NCBI GenBank assembly: GCA_002474345.1 | Contig: DKQD01000109.1 | Span: 16,808 to 44,086 of the forward strand | Reading direction: 5' to 3' | From: Bacteriovoracaceae bacterium UBA7317 | Lineage (GTDB): Bacteria; Bdellovibrionota; Bacteriovoracia; Bacteriovoracales; Bacteriovoracaceae | Length of the DNA stretch: 27,279 bases | In this document: positions 15,744 through 22,925 of the stretch, in pieces | Layout of the letters: each line of letters starts with the position of its first letter | Position numbering within the stretch: position 1 is the stretch's first letter | The notes under the pieces: model-generated | Told to the model about the DNA's origin: nothing | The model's database searches: none | Seen by the model: only the letters and a program-made list of their open reading frames with translations | Program-made: the position numbers and the translations under genes

Positions 15744-16679
15744 ATGGACAATCTAAATTTAGAATTATTTGGGCAGGATCCCAAGGTTCAAAAAGCAATC
15801 TCAATTGCAAGGAATGTTTCAGTAACTAAAGCGCCAGTTCTTATTGTAGGAGAAATTGGTGTAGGTAAAAAGGTTTTAGCAGAGTATATTCATAAGAGTT
15901 CAAATAGAATTAATCAACCTTTTGAAATTATAGATTGCAATTCAGATCCAAAGCAGGCAGAGAATAAAATTTTAGGATATAGAGATGAAAGCACAGGACG
16001 CTTTAATAAGGGCGTTTTAGAGATAGCAAATAATGGAACGGTTGTATTCGCTAATATAGATAATTTAGAGGATAGTTTTCAAAAAAGGCTTCACAAGATT
16101 TTAAATGAACTTGATGATTATGATATTGATATAAGAATTATAGCAACTACAACAAAAAATTTGTCCAAACTTGTTGGATCAGGAAGATTCTATAGAGGTC
16201 TATTTACTTATATTTCCTCTAACTCAATTACTTTACCACCTTTAAGGGAGAGAATTGAAGATCTCGAAAATATATCGAATATATTATTGAGAACTTATTC
16301 TCAGGATGGAAATGTCTTAATGCTTGGTGAAGACGCCTTAAGTAAAATTCTTAATCATTACTGGACACATAATATTAAAGAGCTACAGGTTGTTATAGAA
16401 AACTCAATAGCTAATTGCTCTGATGGATTAATAACTGAAGAACACTTGGAGATAGGTGAGAAGAAAACTGTAGATATGATGAGCGATGAGGATAATGAAG
16501 GGATAAGACTGATGTCACTAAAAGAAGCCGAAAAACTATTAATAAAAAAGGCTCTCATTCATACTAGTGAAAATAGAACTCAAGCAGCGAAAATACTTGG
16601 TGTTTCTATTAGAACATTAAGAAATAAGATTAATGAATACAGAAATAATGGTAACGCATTTTTTGTTAACTTAAGATAG
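15744..16679 (+). CDS. Degenerate sigma54-activator-like AAA+ regulator without receiver domain
   Basis: A 311-residue protein with no N-terminal sensory domain: a central AAA+ domain (about 8-235) and a C-terminal Fis-type helix-turn-helix (about 265-300, NRTQAAKILGVSIRTLRNKI). The P-loop is kept as GEIGVGKKVLAEYIHKSS (36-53). The GAFTGA loop is missing: ILGYRDESTGRFNKGVLEIA (77-96) aligns with the normal GHEKGAFTGA...GRFE...A stretch but lacks it. Walker B is VVFANIDNL (100-108) instead of LFLDEI. The first arginine-finger region is RFYRGLFTYIS, losing the second arginine. Sensor II is YWTHNIKEL in place of YWPGNVREL. LPPLRER (164-170) is intact. Most likely a DNA-binding regulator that does not drive sigma54 open-complex formation. 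It is 13 bp upstream of flgB, so control of the flagellar operon is a reasonable inference. Confidence 0.85.
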   Translation: MDNLNLELFGQDPKVQKAISIARNVSVTKAPVLIVGEIGVGKKVLAEYIHKSSNRINQPFEIIDCNSDPKQAENKILGYRDESTGRFNKGVLEIANNGTVVFANIDNLEDSFQKRLHKILNELDDYDIDIRIIATTTKNLSKLVGSGRFYRGLFTYISSNSITLPPLRERIEDLENISNILLRTYSQDGNVLMLGEDALSKILNHYWTHNIKELQVVIENSIANCSDGLITEEHLEIGEKKTVDMMSDEDNEGIRLMSLKEAEKLLIKKALIHTSENRTQAAKILGVSIRTLRNKINEYRNNGNAFFVNLR

Positions 16680-16692
16680 GTTGAGTTGAAAA

Positions 16693-17103
16693 ATGATTAA
16701 TTCTGAAGATAAAACATTACAGGCATTAGCAACATCTCTTAACTTTAGGAAATTAAGGCAAGATGTAATCGCCTCAAATATAGCTAATGCAGATACTCCT
16801 GGATACAAAGCCAGGAGAATTGAATTTGAGGAAGCACTAGCTAGGGCCCTTGATTTGGAAAAGCAGAGGTCTCTAAGGGTCAACGATAAAAAACATTTTA
16901 ATGTTGGTGGTGGTGGTTTTAATGAGGTTGAGCCATCTGTTTTTGATGACCCTAATGGGATAGTTAACGAATCAGGAAATACAGTTAATAGAGATCAGGA
17001 AATGGCATTAATGGCAAAAAATAAAATTTTATTTGATGCCTCTGTTCAGCTTTTAAATAAAAAGTTAGGACTGCTTAAATATGCCATAACCTCAGATAGG
17101 TAG
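16693..17103 (+). CDS. flgB: Flagellar proximal rod protein FlgB
   Basis: A 136-residue rod protein that sits next to FliE at the MS-ring end of the flagellar rod. The N-terminal rod motif VIASNIANADTPGYKARRIEFEEAL is clear (quoted in part: SNIANADTPGYKARRIEF), and the C-terminus is an amphipathic helix as in all rod and hook proteins. Length matches the family (about 130-140). It opens the basal-body operon, 13 bp after the second AAA+ regulator, and flgC follows after a few bases. The ribosome site is weak (TTGAG). Confidence 0.97.
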   Translation: MINSEDKTLQALATSLNFRKLRQDVIASNIANADTPGYKARRIEFEEALARALDLEKQRSLRVNDKKHFNVGGGGFNEVEPSVFDDPNGIVNESGNTVNRDQEMALMAKNKILFDASVQLLNKKLGLLKYAITSDR

Positions 17104-17106
17104 GAG
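17102..17106 (+). promoter_or_regulatory. Ribosome binding site that sets the flgC start
   Basis: AGGAG overlaps the flgB stop codon and lies 6 nt before ATG 17113, favouring that start over the TTG at 17110. Confidence 0.6.
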
Positions 17107-17112
17107 TAGTTG

Positions 17113-17550
17113 ATGGACTTTTTCACAAGCATGAATGTGAGTTCTTCTGGAATGGCGTCAAATAGAAAAAGAATGAATGCAATATCTTCAAATATTGCTA
17201 ATGCTCAAACAACTAGGACTGTTGAAGGAGGACCTTATAGGAGAAAAGAGGTAGTTTTTGGTTCTGAGCCTGCTCGAGAAAACTTTTCGGATGTTTTGGA
17301 AGGTGAGATGGGCGCGAATATACAAAAAGTTCATGCAACAGAAGTTCTCTCCGTTAATGAAGCACCTATTTTGAAATATGAGCCAGGCCATGTTGATGCT
17401 AATGATAAAGGTTACGTAGCTTATCCTAATGTTAATGTAATGAAAGAGATGGCAGATATGATATCAGCTTCTAGAAGTTATGAAGCTAATATCTCTGCTC
17501 TTAATACAGCAAAGTCCATGGCAATGAAATCTTTAGAAATTGGTAGGTAA
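17113..17550 (+). CDS. flgC: Flagellar proximal rod protein FlgC
   Basis: A 145-residue rod subunit that stacks on FlgB. The N-terminal motif MNAISSNIANAQTTRTVEGGPYRRKEVVF is diagnostic (quoted core: SSNIANAQTTRTVEGGPYR), and the C-terminal NVMKEMADMISASRSYEANI is the coiled-coil half typical of rod proteins. Length matches the family (about 135-150). ATG 17113 is favoured by AGGAG. It is cotranscribed with flgB and fliE. Confidence 0.97.
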   Translation: MDFFTSMNVSSSGMASNRKRMNAISSNIANAQTTRTVEGGPYRRKEVVFGSEPARENFSDVLEGEMGANIQKVHATEVLSVNEAPILKYEPGHVDANDKGYVAYPNVNVMKEMADMISASRSYEANISALNTAKSMAMKSLEIGR

Positions 17551-17575
17551 TATTATTAAATTTGGAGTTTAAAAA

Positions 17576-17941
17576 ATGAGCATAGAAACAATTGGGTCAT
17601 CTGCAAGTTTGATAAAAAATAATGATGCGGAATCTTGGGTTAAAAAGAATGATCTTGAAGTAAATAAAATGCTTGATTATTCAGATCTAAAAACGGGTGT
17701 AAATTCTTATAAAGATAACTCTAAAACCTTTAGTGAATTTCTTGAGGATTCTCTAGTAAAAGTAAATGATCTTCAAAAGAAGGCTAATGAGTCTATTGAA
17801 AAATTAGCTACAGGAAAATCAAAAAATATTCATGAGACTTTATTAATGGTTGAAAAGGCTGATATTGCTTTTAAGGCAATGAATCAGATGAGGTTAAAAG
17901 TTTTAGATGCATATAAAGAAGTAATGAGAATGCAGGTATAA
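17576..17941 (+). CDS. fliE: Flagellar hook-basal body protein FliE
   Basis: A 121-residue protein, the adapter between the MS ring (FliF) and the rod. The family core is FSEFLEDSLVKVNDLQKKANE followed by HETLLMVEKADIAFKAMNQMRLKVLDAYKEVMRMQV; visible key pieces are the DSL...VN..Q..A segment and the terminal KVLDAYKEVMRMQV. The length, about 20 more than the E. coli protein, comes from an extended N-terminus. GGAG lies about 8 nt upstream of the ATG. Its place between flgC and fliF is the classic order. Confidence 0.96.
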   Translation: MSIETIGSSASLIKNNDAESWVKKNDLEVNKMLDYSDLKTGVNSYKDNSKTFSEFLEDSLVKVNDLQKKANESIEKLATGKSKNIHETLLMVEKADIAFKAMNQMRLKVLDAYKEVMRMQV

Positions 17942-17960
17942 TTAATAAGAGGTTTTTAAA

Positions 17961-19646
17961 TTGCAAGAATTTTTTGAAAAAATAGCGAGAAGCTTTTCTG
18001 AGTTTTTTAAAAGTCTTACTGTTGCTAGAAGGATAGCTCTCATAGCTGTTTCTATGTTTATTCTTGCTGGTATTATTGGGATAATAATTTGGGCGTCAAA
18101 AACAAGATACAAAACCCTTTATACGGACTTGAATAAGGAAGATTCTAAGCAAATAGCAGTACTCTTAGAGCAAAATAAAATTTCATATCAACTTTCCAGA
18201 GATGGGAAAACAGTCAGAATTCCTGAGGATATGGTTGAACAGTGGCGATTAAAACTAGCTACTTTAGGAGTTTCATTCTCAGGTTCTGTTGGATATGAAG
18301 TTTTTGATAAGCAAAGCTTTGGTACTACCAGTTTTGTACAAAAGGTAAATAAACAAAGAGCCCTTGAAGGAGAATTAGTAAAGACAATTAGCTATATAAA
18401 GGGAGTTAAAAGAGCAAGAGTCCATTTATCGATTCCAGAATCTAGCCCTTTTGTCTCAGAAAAAAAACCACCATCAGCGTCTGTTGTTTTAGAACTTGAT
18501 AGAGGAGTCCTTCTTACAGAGCCAGAAATAAAAGGTATCGGATCTCTTGTTTCATCTGCTGTTGAAGGGATGAGGCCTGAAAATGTTATCATTTTGGATC
18601 ATAGAGGAAAGAAACTTTCCGATAATATTGGTGATCCAATGACTTCTCATACTGCAAATAGATTAGGTTTGGAAGCAAAGTTGAATCGTCAGTATGAAAA
18701 ACAAATTGAAGAAATTCTTTCCCGAGTCGTAGGTGATGGTAAGGTTGTTGCTAAAGTTTCTGTTAACATGGATTTTACACAGAGTGTTTCAACATCTACT
18801 AATTTTAATAGTGAGAACGCAGCAGTTTTATCCGAAGTCAAAAATAAACAAGTAATTAATGGAAGTCGGCCATCACCTCAAGGCATACCAGGAGCGAGAA
18901 GTAACTTACCTGGCGAGAAACCTCAACCTGGAATACCAGAGACAAAAAACAATGTTGATAAAGAATTATCAACTAAAAATTATAATGTGCCATCAGTTGT
19001 AACAAAATCAAAAAAACCAACTGCAAGTATTAAAAAAATAACAGCAGCTGTTATGATCGATGGAAGAAGGGTTCCTATTCTGGATGATAAAGGTAATCAG
19101 ATATTAAAAGATGGAAAAAAATCTTTAAAATATGAAAAATGGTCAGAGGCAGATTTAGCAAATTTCTCTGCTATTGTTTCATCTGCCATAGGAATTGAAG
19201 TAAATAGAGGAGATACTCTAACCATTAAGAATATGGAGTTCATAACTGAAGATTTAGAAGCTATCGAAGCCATAATTAAAGAAAGAAAAAATAGGGAACT
19301 AATTTTAAATATAGCTAAATATTCAGCTGTTGGTTTAGCTATTACACTTTTCTTTCTTCTTGTTGTAAAACCATTTATTCAATGGGTAACAGATAATACT
19401 GTTGAATCAATTGAAGACTTTTTACCTCAGACTTTAGAGGAATTAGAAAAAGTTCAAGCAGATCAAAAACTACCTGGACTTGAGGATGCACTTCCTCAGA
19501 TTGAAGAAAAATTAAATCCAGAGAAGATTGAAGGGAATATGTTAAGAGAAAAGATAGTGGCACTTGTGGAGTCTAACCCTAGCAAGGCTGCTCAACTTGT
19601 ACATGAAATGATTCACTCAACAGAGTCAGATAAACAGATTGCTTAA
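17961..19646 (+). CDS. fliF: Flagellar MS-ring protein FliF
   Basis: A 561-residue protein that builds the inner-membrane MS ring, the base of the basal body and housing of the export gate. Two membrane helices are visible (about 24-45 and 450-472) enclosing the large periplasmic region with the ring-building domains (e.g. YKTLYTDLNKEDSKQIAVLLEQ near 50-70). The cytoplasmic C-terminus (about 525-561, LREKIVALVESNPSKAAQLVHEMI) is the tail that normally binds FliG. The start is TTG at 17961, supported by AAGAGG 7 nt upstream. Unlike the usual order, the next gene is fliH and not fliG. Confidence 0.97.
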   Translation: MQEFFEKIARSFSEFFKSLTVARRIALIAVSMFILAGIIGIIIWASKTRYKTLYTDLNKEDSKQIAVLLEQNKISYQLSRDGKTVRIPEDMVEQWRLKLATLGVSFSGSVGYEVFDKQSFGTTSFVQKVNKQRALEGELVKTISYIKGVKRARVHLSIPESSPFVSEKKPPSASVVLELDRGVLLTEPEIKGIGSLVSSAVEGMRPENVIILDHRGKKLSDNIGDPMTSHTANRLGLEAKLNRQYEKQIEEILSRVVGDGKVVAKVSVNMDFTQSVSTSTNFNSENAAVLSEVKNKQVINGSRPSPQGIPGARSNLPGEKPQPGIPETKNNVDKELSTKNYNVPSVVTKSKKPTASIKKITAAVMIDGRRVPILDDKGNQILKDGKKSLKYEKWSEADLANFSAIVSSAIGIEVNRGDTLTIKNMEFITEDLEAIEAIIKERKNRELILNIAKYSAVGLAITLFFLLVVKPFIQWVTDNTVESIEDFLPQTLEELEKVQADQKLPGLEDALPQIEEKLNPEKIEGNMLREKIVALVESNPSKAAQLVHEMIHSTESDKQIA

Positions 19647-19663
19647 TTTTTGGGGATTTAAGA

Positions 19664-20491
19664 TTGGAAAAAGAAAATTTCTTTTCAGGAATTGATTTTA
19701 ATGTTCAAGATTATACTTTTAAACCCTTTAAAGAACCAAAGGGTGAAGAAGATATAGCTAATGATTACGAGTTTAAAGATTTAAAGGGAGTAATTAAAAG
19801 AGAGGACTTAATTAAAGAAGAAATTCTAATTCAAGAAAGAAAATTAGCGGAGGAGAAAAATTTTAACATTACACCTGTGGTTAAAGAGCATAGAGGCTTA
19901 AAAAGGCAAGAAGAGATAGAGAGAGAAAAAAAGATTTTAAGAGAAGTTCAAAAGAGGGTTGATCTTATAAAAGAAGATGCAAAGGATGAAGGTAGATTAG
20001 AAGGTTTAGAAATAGGGAAGAAAGAAATATTTGAAAAAACTAGAGGCGATGCTGATGAGAAGTTAATTTCCCTTTCTGATATGATTATCGATTTGCAAAA
20101 GGGTTATAAAAAAATTCTTACGAAGCAAAAAAATGATATCTTGAACTTGATTAAAGACTTATCTAAATGGGTTTTACAAAGAGAATTAAAAGATGATGAT
20201 GACTATATTAAAAGATTACTAGAACAGCTAATCTCAGAAGTAGATTCTAAATCCAATCTCATTTTACATGTGAGTAAAGAAGACTTTGATAAGATGCCAG
20301 AAGTTTTAGAAGAAATTGAGGGAAATGTAGGAAAGTTAACTAATGTCAGATTGGTAATGAATCATGATTCTGATGCAAAAGGAATGATTCTAGAGTCAGA
20401 TAATGGAATCATTAAAGGGACCCAGGAAGAACAATTTGAAATTATAAATAAAATATTTGGAAATTTAAAGGTTGATCCAGGAAATGAATAA
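19664..20491 (+). CDS. fliH: Flagellar export ATPase regulator FliH
   Basis: A 275-residue protein, the stator-like partner that links the FliI ATPase to the C-ring. The middle (about 45-150) is highly charged coiled coil, with the GxxxG-like stretch DEGRLEGLEIGKKE (about 108-121) expected of FliH. The C-terminal domain (about 160-265) resembles V-ATPase E subunit, ending LVMNHDSDAKGMILESDNGI. It is somewhat longer than the enteric protein (about 235). The start is TTG at 19664 with TGGGGA about 7 nt upstream. It overlaps fliI. Confidence 0.9.
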   Translation: MEKENFFSGIDFNVQDYTFKPFKEPKGEEDIANDYEFKDLKGVIKREDLIKEEILIQERKLAEEKNFNITPVVKEHRGLKRQEEIEREKKILREVQKRVDLIKEDAKDEGRLEGLEIGKKEIFEKTRGDADEKLISLSDMIIDLQKGYKKILTKQKNDILNLIKDLSKWVLQRELKDDDDYIKRLLEQLISEVDSKSNLILHVSKEDFDKMPEVLEEIEGNVGKLTNVRLVMNHDSDAKGMILESDNGIIKGTQEEQFEIINKIFGNLKVDPGNE

Positions 20492-21839
20492 AGATTTTTT
20501 CATTGATATTCCTTCTATCTATAAACAGTTCGAAAATAAAAGTCCTTTTCAAAAAATTGGGAAAGTAGAAAGTAGTTTGGGTAACTCATATGAGGTAAGT
20601 TTATCAAAAGCCATTCTTGGAAGTAATGTAGAATTTGTTACAGATTTTGGAAAAAAGTGTTTTGGAGAAGTCATCGCAATAAAGGGCAATAAATGTGTTG
20701 CGATGCCTTATGAAGAACTTACAGGTATAAACTCTGAAACAAAAGTCTTTCTAAGAGATTTAACTACAGAAATAAAAATAACAGATTCAATGCTAGGCAG
20801 AGTTCTTGATTACAAGTGTGAACCGCTTGACCAATTAGGTGAATTAGAAGGCCCATTCGAGTTGAGATCCATTTACGGTAGACCAATAAACCCTTTGGAT
20901 AGAAAACAAATTAGAAGACCTTTAGATTTAGGAATTAACTCAATTAATGGATTTCTTACTGTTGGTAAAGGACAAAGAATTTCTATTATGGCAGGTTCTG
21001 GTGTCGGTAAGTCCGTTCTTTTGGGTATGATTTCAAGAAATACTAGAGCTGATGTTAATGTCATTGCATTAATTGGAGAACGGGGTAGGGAGGTTCTTGA
21101 ATTTATTGAAAATGATTTGGGTAAAGAAGGTCTTGAAAAGTCTATTATCATTTCGGCTACATCTGACACTTCTCCTTTAATTAGGATGAAATCAGCTTAT
21201 GTTGCAACCACGATTGCGGAATATTTCCGTGATAAAGGCCAAGATGTCCTTCTTATGATGGACTCCATTACACGGTTTGCAATGGCAGGAAGAGAAATTG
21301 CATTAAGCGCTGGTGAGTTCCCGGGGCAAAAGGGTTATAGTCCTTCTATTTTTGCCAAATTACCAAAATTAATGGAACGAGTTGGTACCAAAAAAAACTC
21401 TGGGACCATAACAGGTATTTATACCGTACTTGTTGAAGGTGGCGATATGGATGAGCCTATCTCCGATTCAATTAGGGCAATTTCGGATGGTCACATTGTA
21501 TTAAGTCGAGACTTGGCCAATAAAAATCATTTTCCCGCTATTGATATATTGTCATCACTTTCTAGGGTTATGAATAAAATCGTAACTAAAGAACATAAGA
21601 TTATAGCATCAGATCTCAGAGATTTATTATCTTCTTACATAGAAAATGAAGATTTAATTAACGTTGGAGCGTACGTTAAGGGAAGTAACCCCAGAATTGA
21701 TAAGGCCATTGAAGTTTACGATGATCTCATGGATTTGGTTAGACAAAATCAAGATTCTTCTGAGATTTTAATGATAGATCAAATGCTTGAAAGGATGATT
21801 CATATTGTTCAAAAAGCTCAAAGCTTTGAAGAGAGATGA
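20484..21839 (+). CDS. fliI: Flagellum-specific export ATP synthase FliI
   Basis: A 451-residue F1-beta-like ATPase that powers unfolding and entry of flagellar export substrates. Evidence: Walker A GSGVGKS (about 171-177), LIGERGREVLEFI, Walker B VLLMMDSITRFAMAGREIALS with AGEFPGQKGYSPSIFAKLPKL, and VLVEGGDMDEPISDS. Length is typical (about 440-460). ATG 20484 overlaps the fliH end by 8 bp. A TTG at 20472 is also possible. Ribosome sites are ambiguous for both (AAAGG 12 nt before the ATG), so the start is uncertain by four codons. Confidence 0.97.
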   Translation: MNKDFFIDIPSIYKQFENKSPFQKIGKVESSLGNSYEVSLSKAILGSNVEFVTDFGKKCFGEVIAIKGNKCVAMPYEELTGINSETKVFLRDLTTEIKITDSMLGRVLDYKCEPLDQLGELEGPFELRSIYGRPINPLDRKQIRRPLDLGINSINGFLTVGKGQRISIMAGSGVGKSVLLGMISRNTRADVNVIALIGERGREVLEFIENDLGKEGLEKSIIISATSDTSPLIRMKSAYVATTIAEYFRDKGQDVLLMMDSITRFAMAGREIALSAGEFPGQKGYSPSIFAKLPKLMERVGTKKNSGTITGIYTVLVEGGDMDEPISDSIRAISDGHIVLSRDLANKNHFPAIDILSSLSRVMNKIVTKEHKIIASDLRDLLSSYIENEDLINVGAYVKGSNPRIDKAIEVYDDLMDLVRQNQDSSEILMIDQMLERMIHIVQKAQSFEER

Positions 21840-21852
21840 ACGAGTCTAATTA

Positions 21853-22296
21853 ATGAAAAATTTTAGTTTCAGTCTTCAGACCATTTTGAATTTAGCTATT
21901 TCAGAAGAAAAGAAAATAATGTTTGAAATAGGTAATTTAACATCTAAAAAAACTAAACTGATAAATGAAATAAGTAGATATAATAAAGAGCTTTCAAGAG
22001 CTTTTGAGTTGCCATTTGAAAACAATAACTTAACTGAAGGTAAATTATTATCACTCATGCCACCAGTATTCAAAGGCATTCGGATAAAGATTGACATGAT
22101 TAAAAATGAAATAATTAAATTAGATGAGGAAATTAATAGCAAAAAAGATATTTTAATAAAAAAGAAATCAGAAATTAAAACATTTCAAAAAATTAGGGAA
22201 AAAGAGTTTAAGAAATTTTCATTAAAATATCAAAAGTATATTCAAGCTGAGGCTGAAGAAACATTTTTAATGAATAAAACTAGGAAAAAAATATGA
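21853..22296 (+). CDS. fliJ: Flagellar FliJ protein
   Basis: A 147-residue, almost entirely alpha-helical coiled-coil protein that begins FSFSLQTILNLAISEEKK, the FliJ opening. FliJ is the stalk-like component of the export ATPase and an escort for export chaperones. Sequence identity in this family is low, so position after fliI, size and coiled coil carry the call. It overlaps the next gene by 4 bp (ATGA). Confidence 0.88.
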   Translation: MKNFSFSLQTILNLAISEEKKIMFEIGNLTSKKTKLINEISRYNKELSRAFELPFENNNLTEGKLLSLMPPVFKGIRIKIDMIKNEIIKLDEEINSKKDILIKKKSEIKTFQKIREKEFKKFSLKYQKYIQAEAEETFLMNKTRKKI

Positions 22297-22895
22297 ATTA
22301 CTTTATAAAATTAAAAAAAATATTTATTTTAATCTTTTGCGTTATTGGATTTAATAATTCCCAGGTTTTTTCACAAGATGATGTTACCGATAAAAATGAG
22401 GGGAAAAATACTAAAAAGAAAAACGTCAAAGAATATACCGATAAACAGTTGAAAGATTATGTTATGAAGGAGCTAGAAAAAAAATTAAAAAAAATAGGTC
22501 GATCTAAAATTTTAGGTTTTTCTAAAGAGCTTTTTAAAAAAGAAGAAGACTTAAAGTTAATAGAGTTAAATTTAAAAAGGGAGAAAGAGAAAATTGAATT
22601 AATGAAAAAAAATTTTGAAAAAAGCATAAAAGATTTTAGAAAAAAACAAAGTAAAATTATTTCCTGTTTAGATAAGCAAGACTTAGAAAAAAATAAAAGA
22701 CTAAATCACATGGTTGAAGTTATTTCTAATATGAGACCCCAGGCAGCGGCACAACTTTTAAGTGTGCAGGAAAATGATATAGCTCTAAAAATTTTAGGAG
22801 CTTTAGATTCTGTAAAAGTGAGTAAAATCTTTAACTTAATGACAAAGGAAATATCTTCCAGGCTTCAAAAACAATACATCAATATGAAAAGATAG
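22293..22895 (+). CDS. MotE-like periplasmic protein (MgtE N-terminal-like domain)
   Basis: A 200-residue protein with an N-terminal signal peptide or anchor (FIKLKKIFILIFCVIGFNN), a long charged helical middle (about 45-135, mostly Lys/Glu), and a C-terminal MgtE_N-like helical domain (about 140-195, MVEVISNMRPQAAAQLLSV then ALKILGALDSVKVSKIFNLM). This is the layout of MotE, a periplasmic chaperone of motility proteins in Sinorhizobium, and of the FliJ-adjacent genes often called motE in other flagellates. It overlaps fliJ, so expression should match the export genes. The precise role here, stator or rod, is inference. Confidence 0.78.
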   Translation: MNYFIKLKKIFILIFCVIGFNNSQVFSQDDVTDKNEGKNTKKKNVKEYTDKQLKDYVMKELEKKLKKIGRSKILGFSKELFKKEEDLKLIELNLKREKEKIELMKKNFEKSIKDFRKKQSKIISCLDKQDLEKNKRLNHMVEVISNMRPQAAAQLLSVQENDIALKILGALDSVKVSKIFNLMTKEISSRLQKQYINMKR

Positions 22896-22922
22896 GAGTA
22901 ACACTGTATGCCATGAAGAAGG
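22894..22922 (+). promoter_or_regulatory. Two-codon mini-ORF and ribosome sites ahead of fliK
   Basis: AGGAG (22894-22898) is followed 9 nt later by ATG CCA TGA (22908-22916), a well-spaced start with an immediate stop. That stop overlaps AAGAAGG (22916-22922), which precedes the fliK ATG by 3 nt. An in-frame TGA at 22914 means fliK cannot start further upstream. This could be a termination-reinitiation arrangement that limits fliK translation, or chance. Confidence 0.3.
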
Positions 22923-22925
22923 TTT

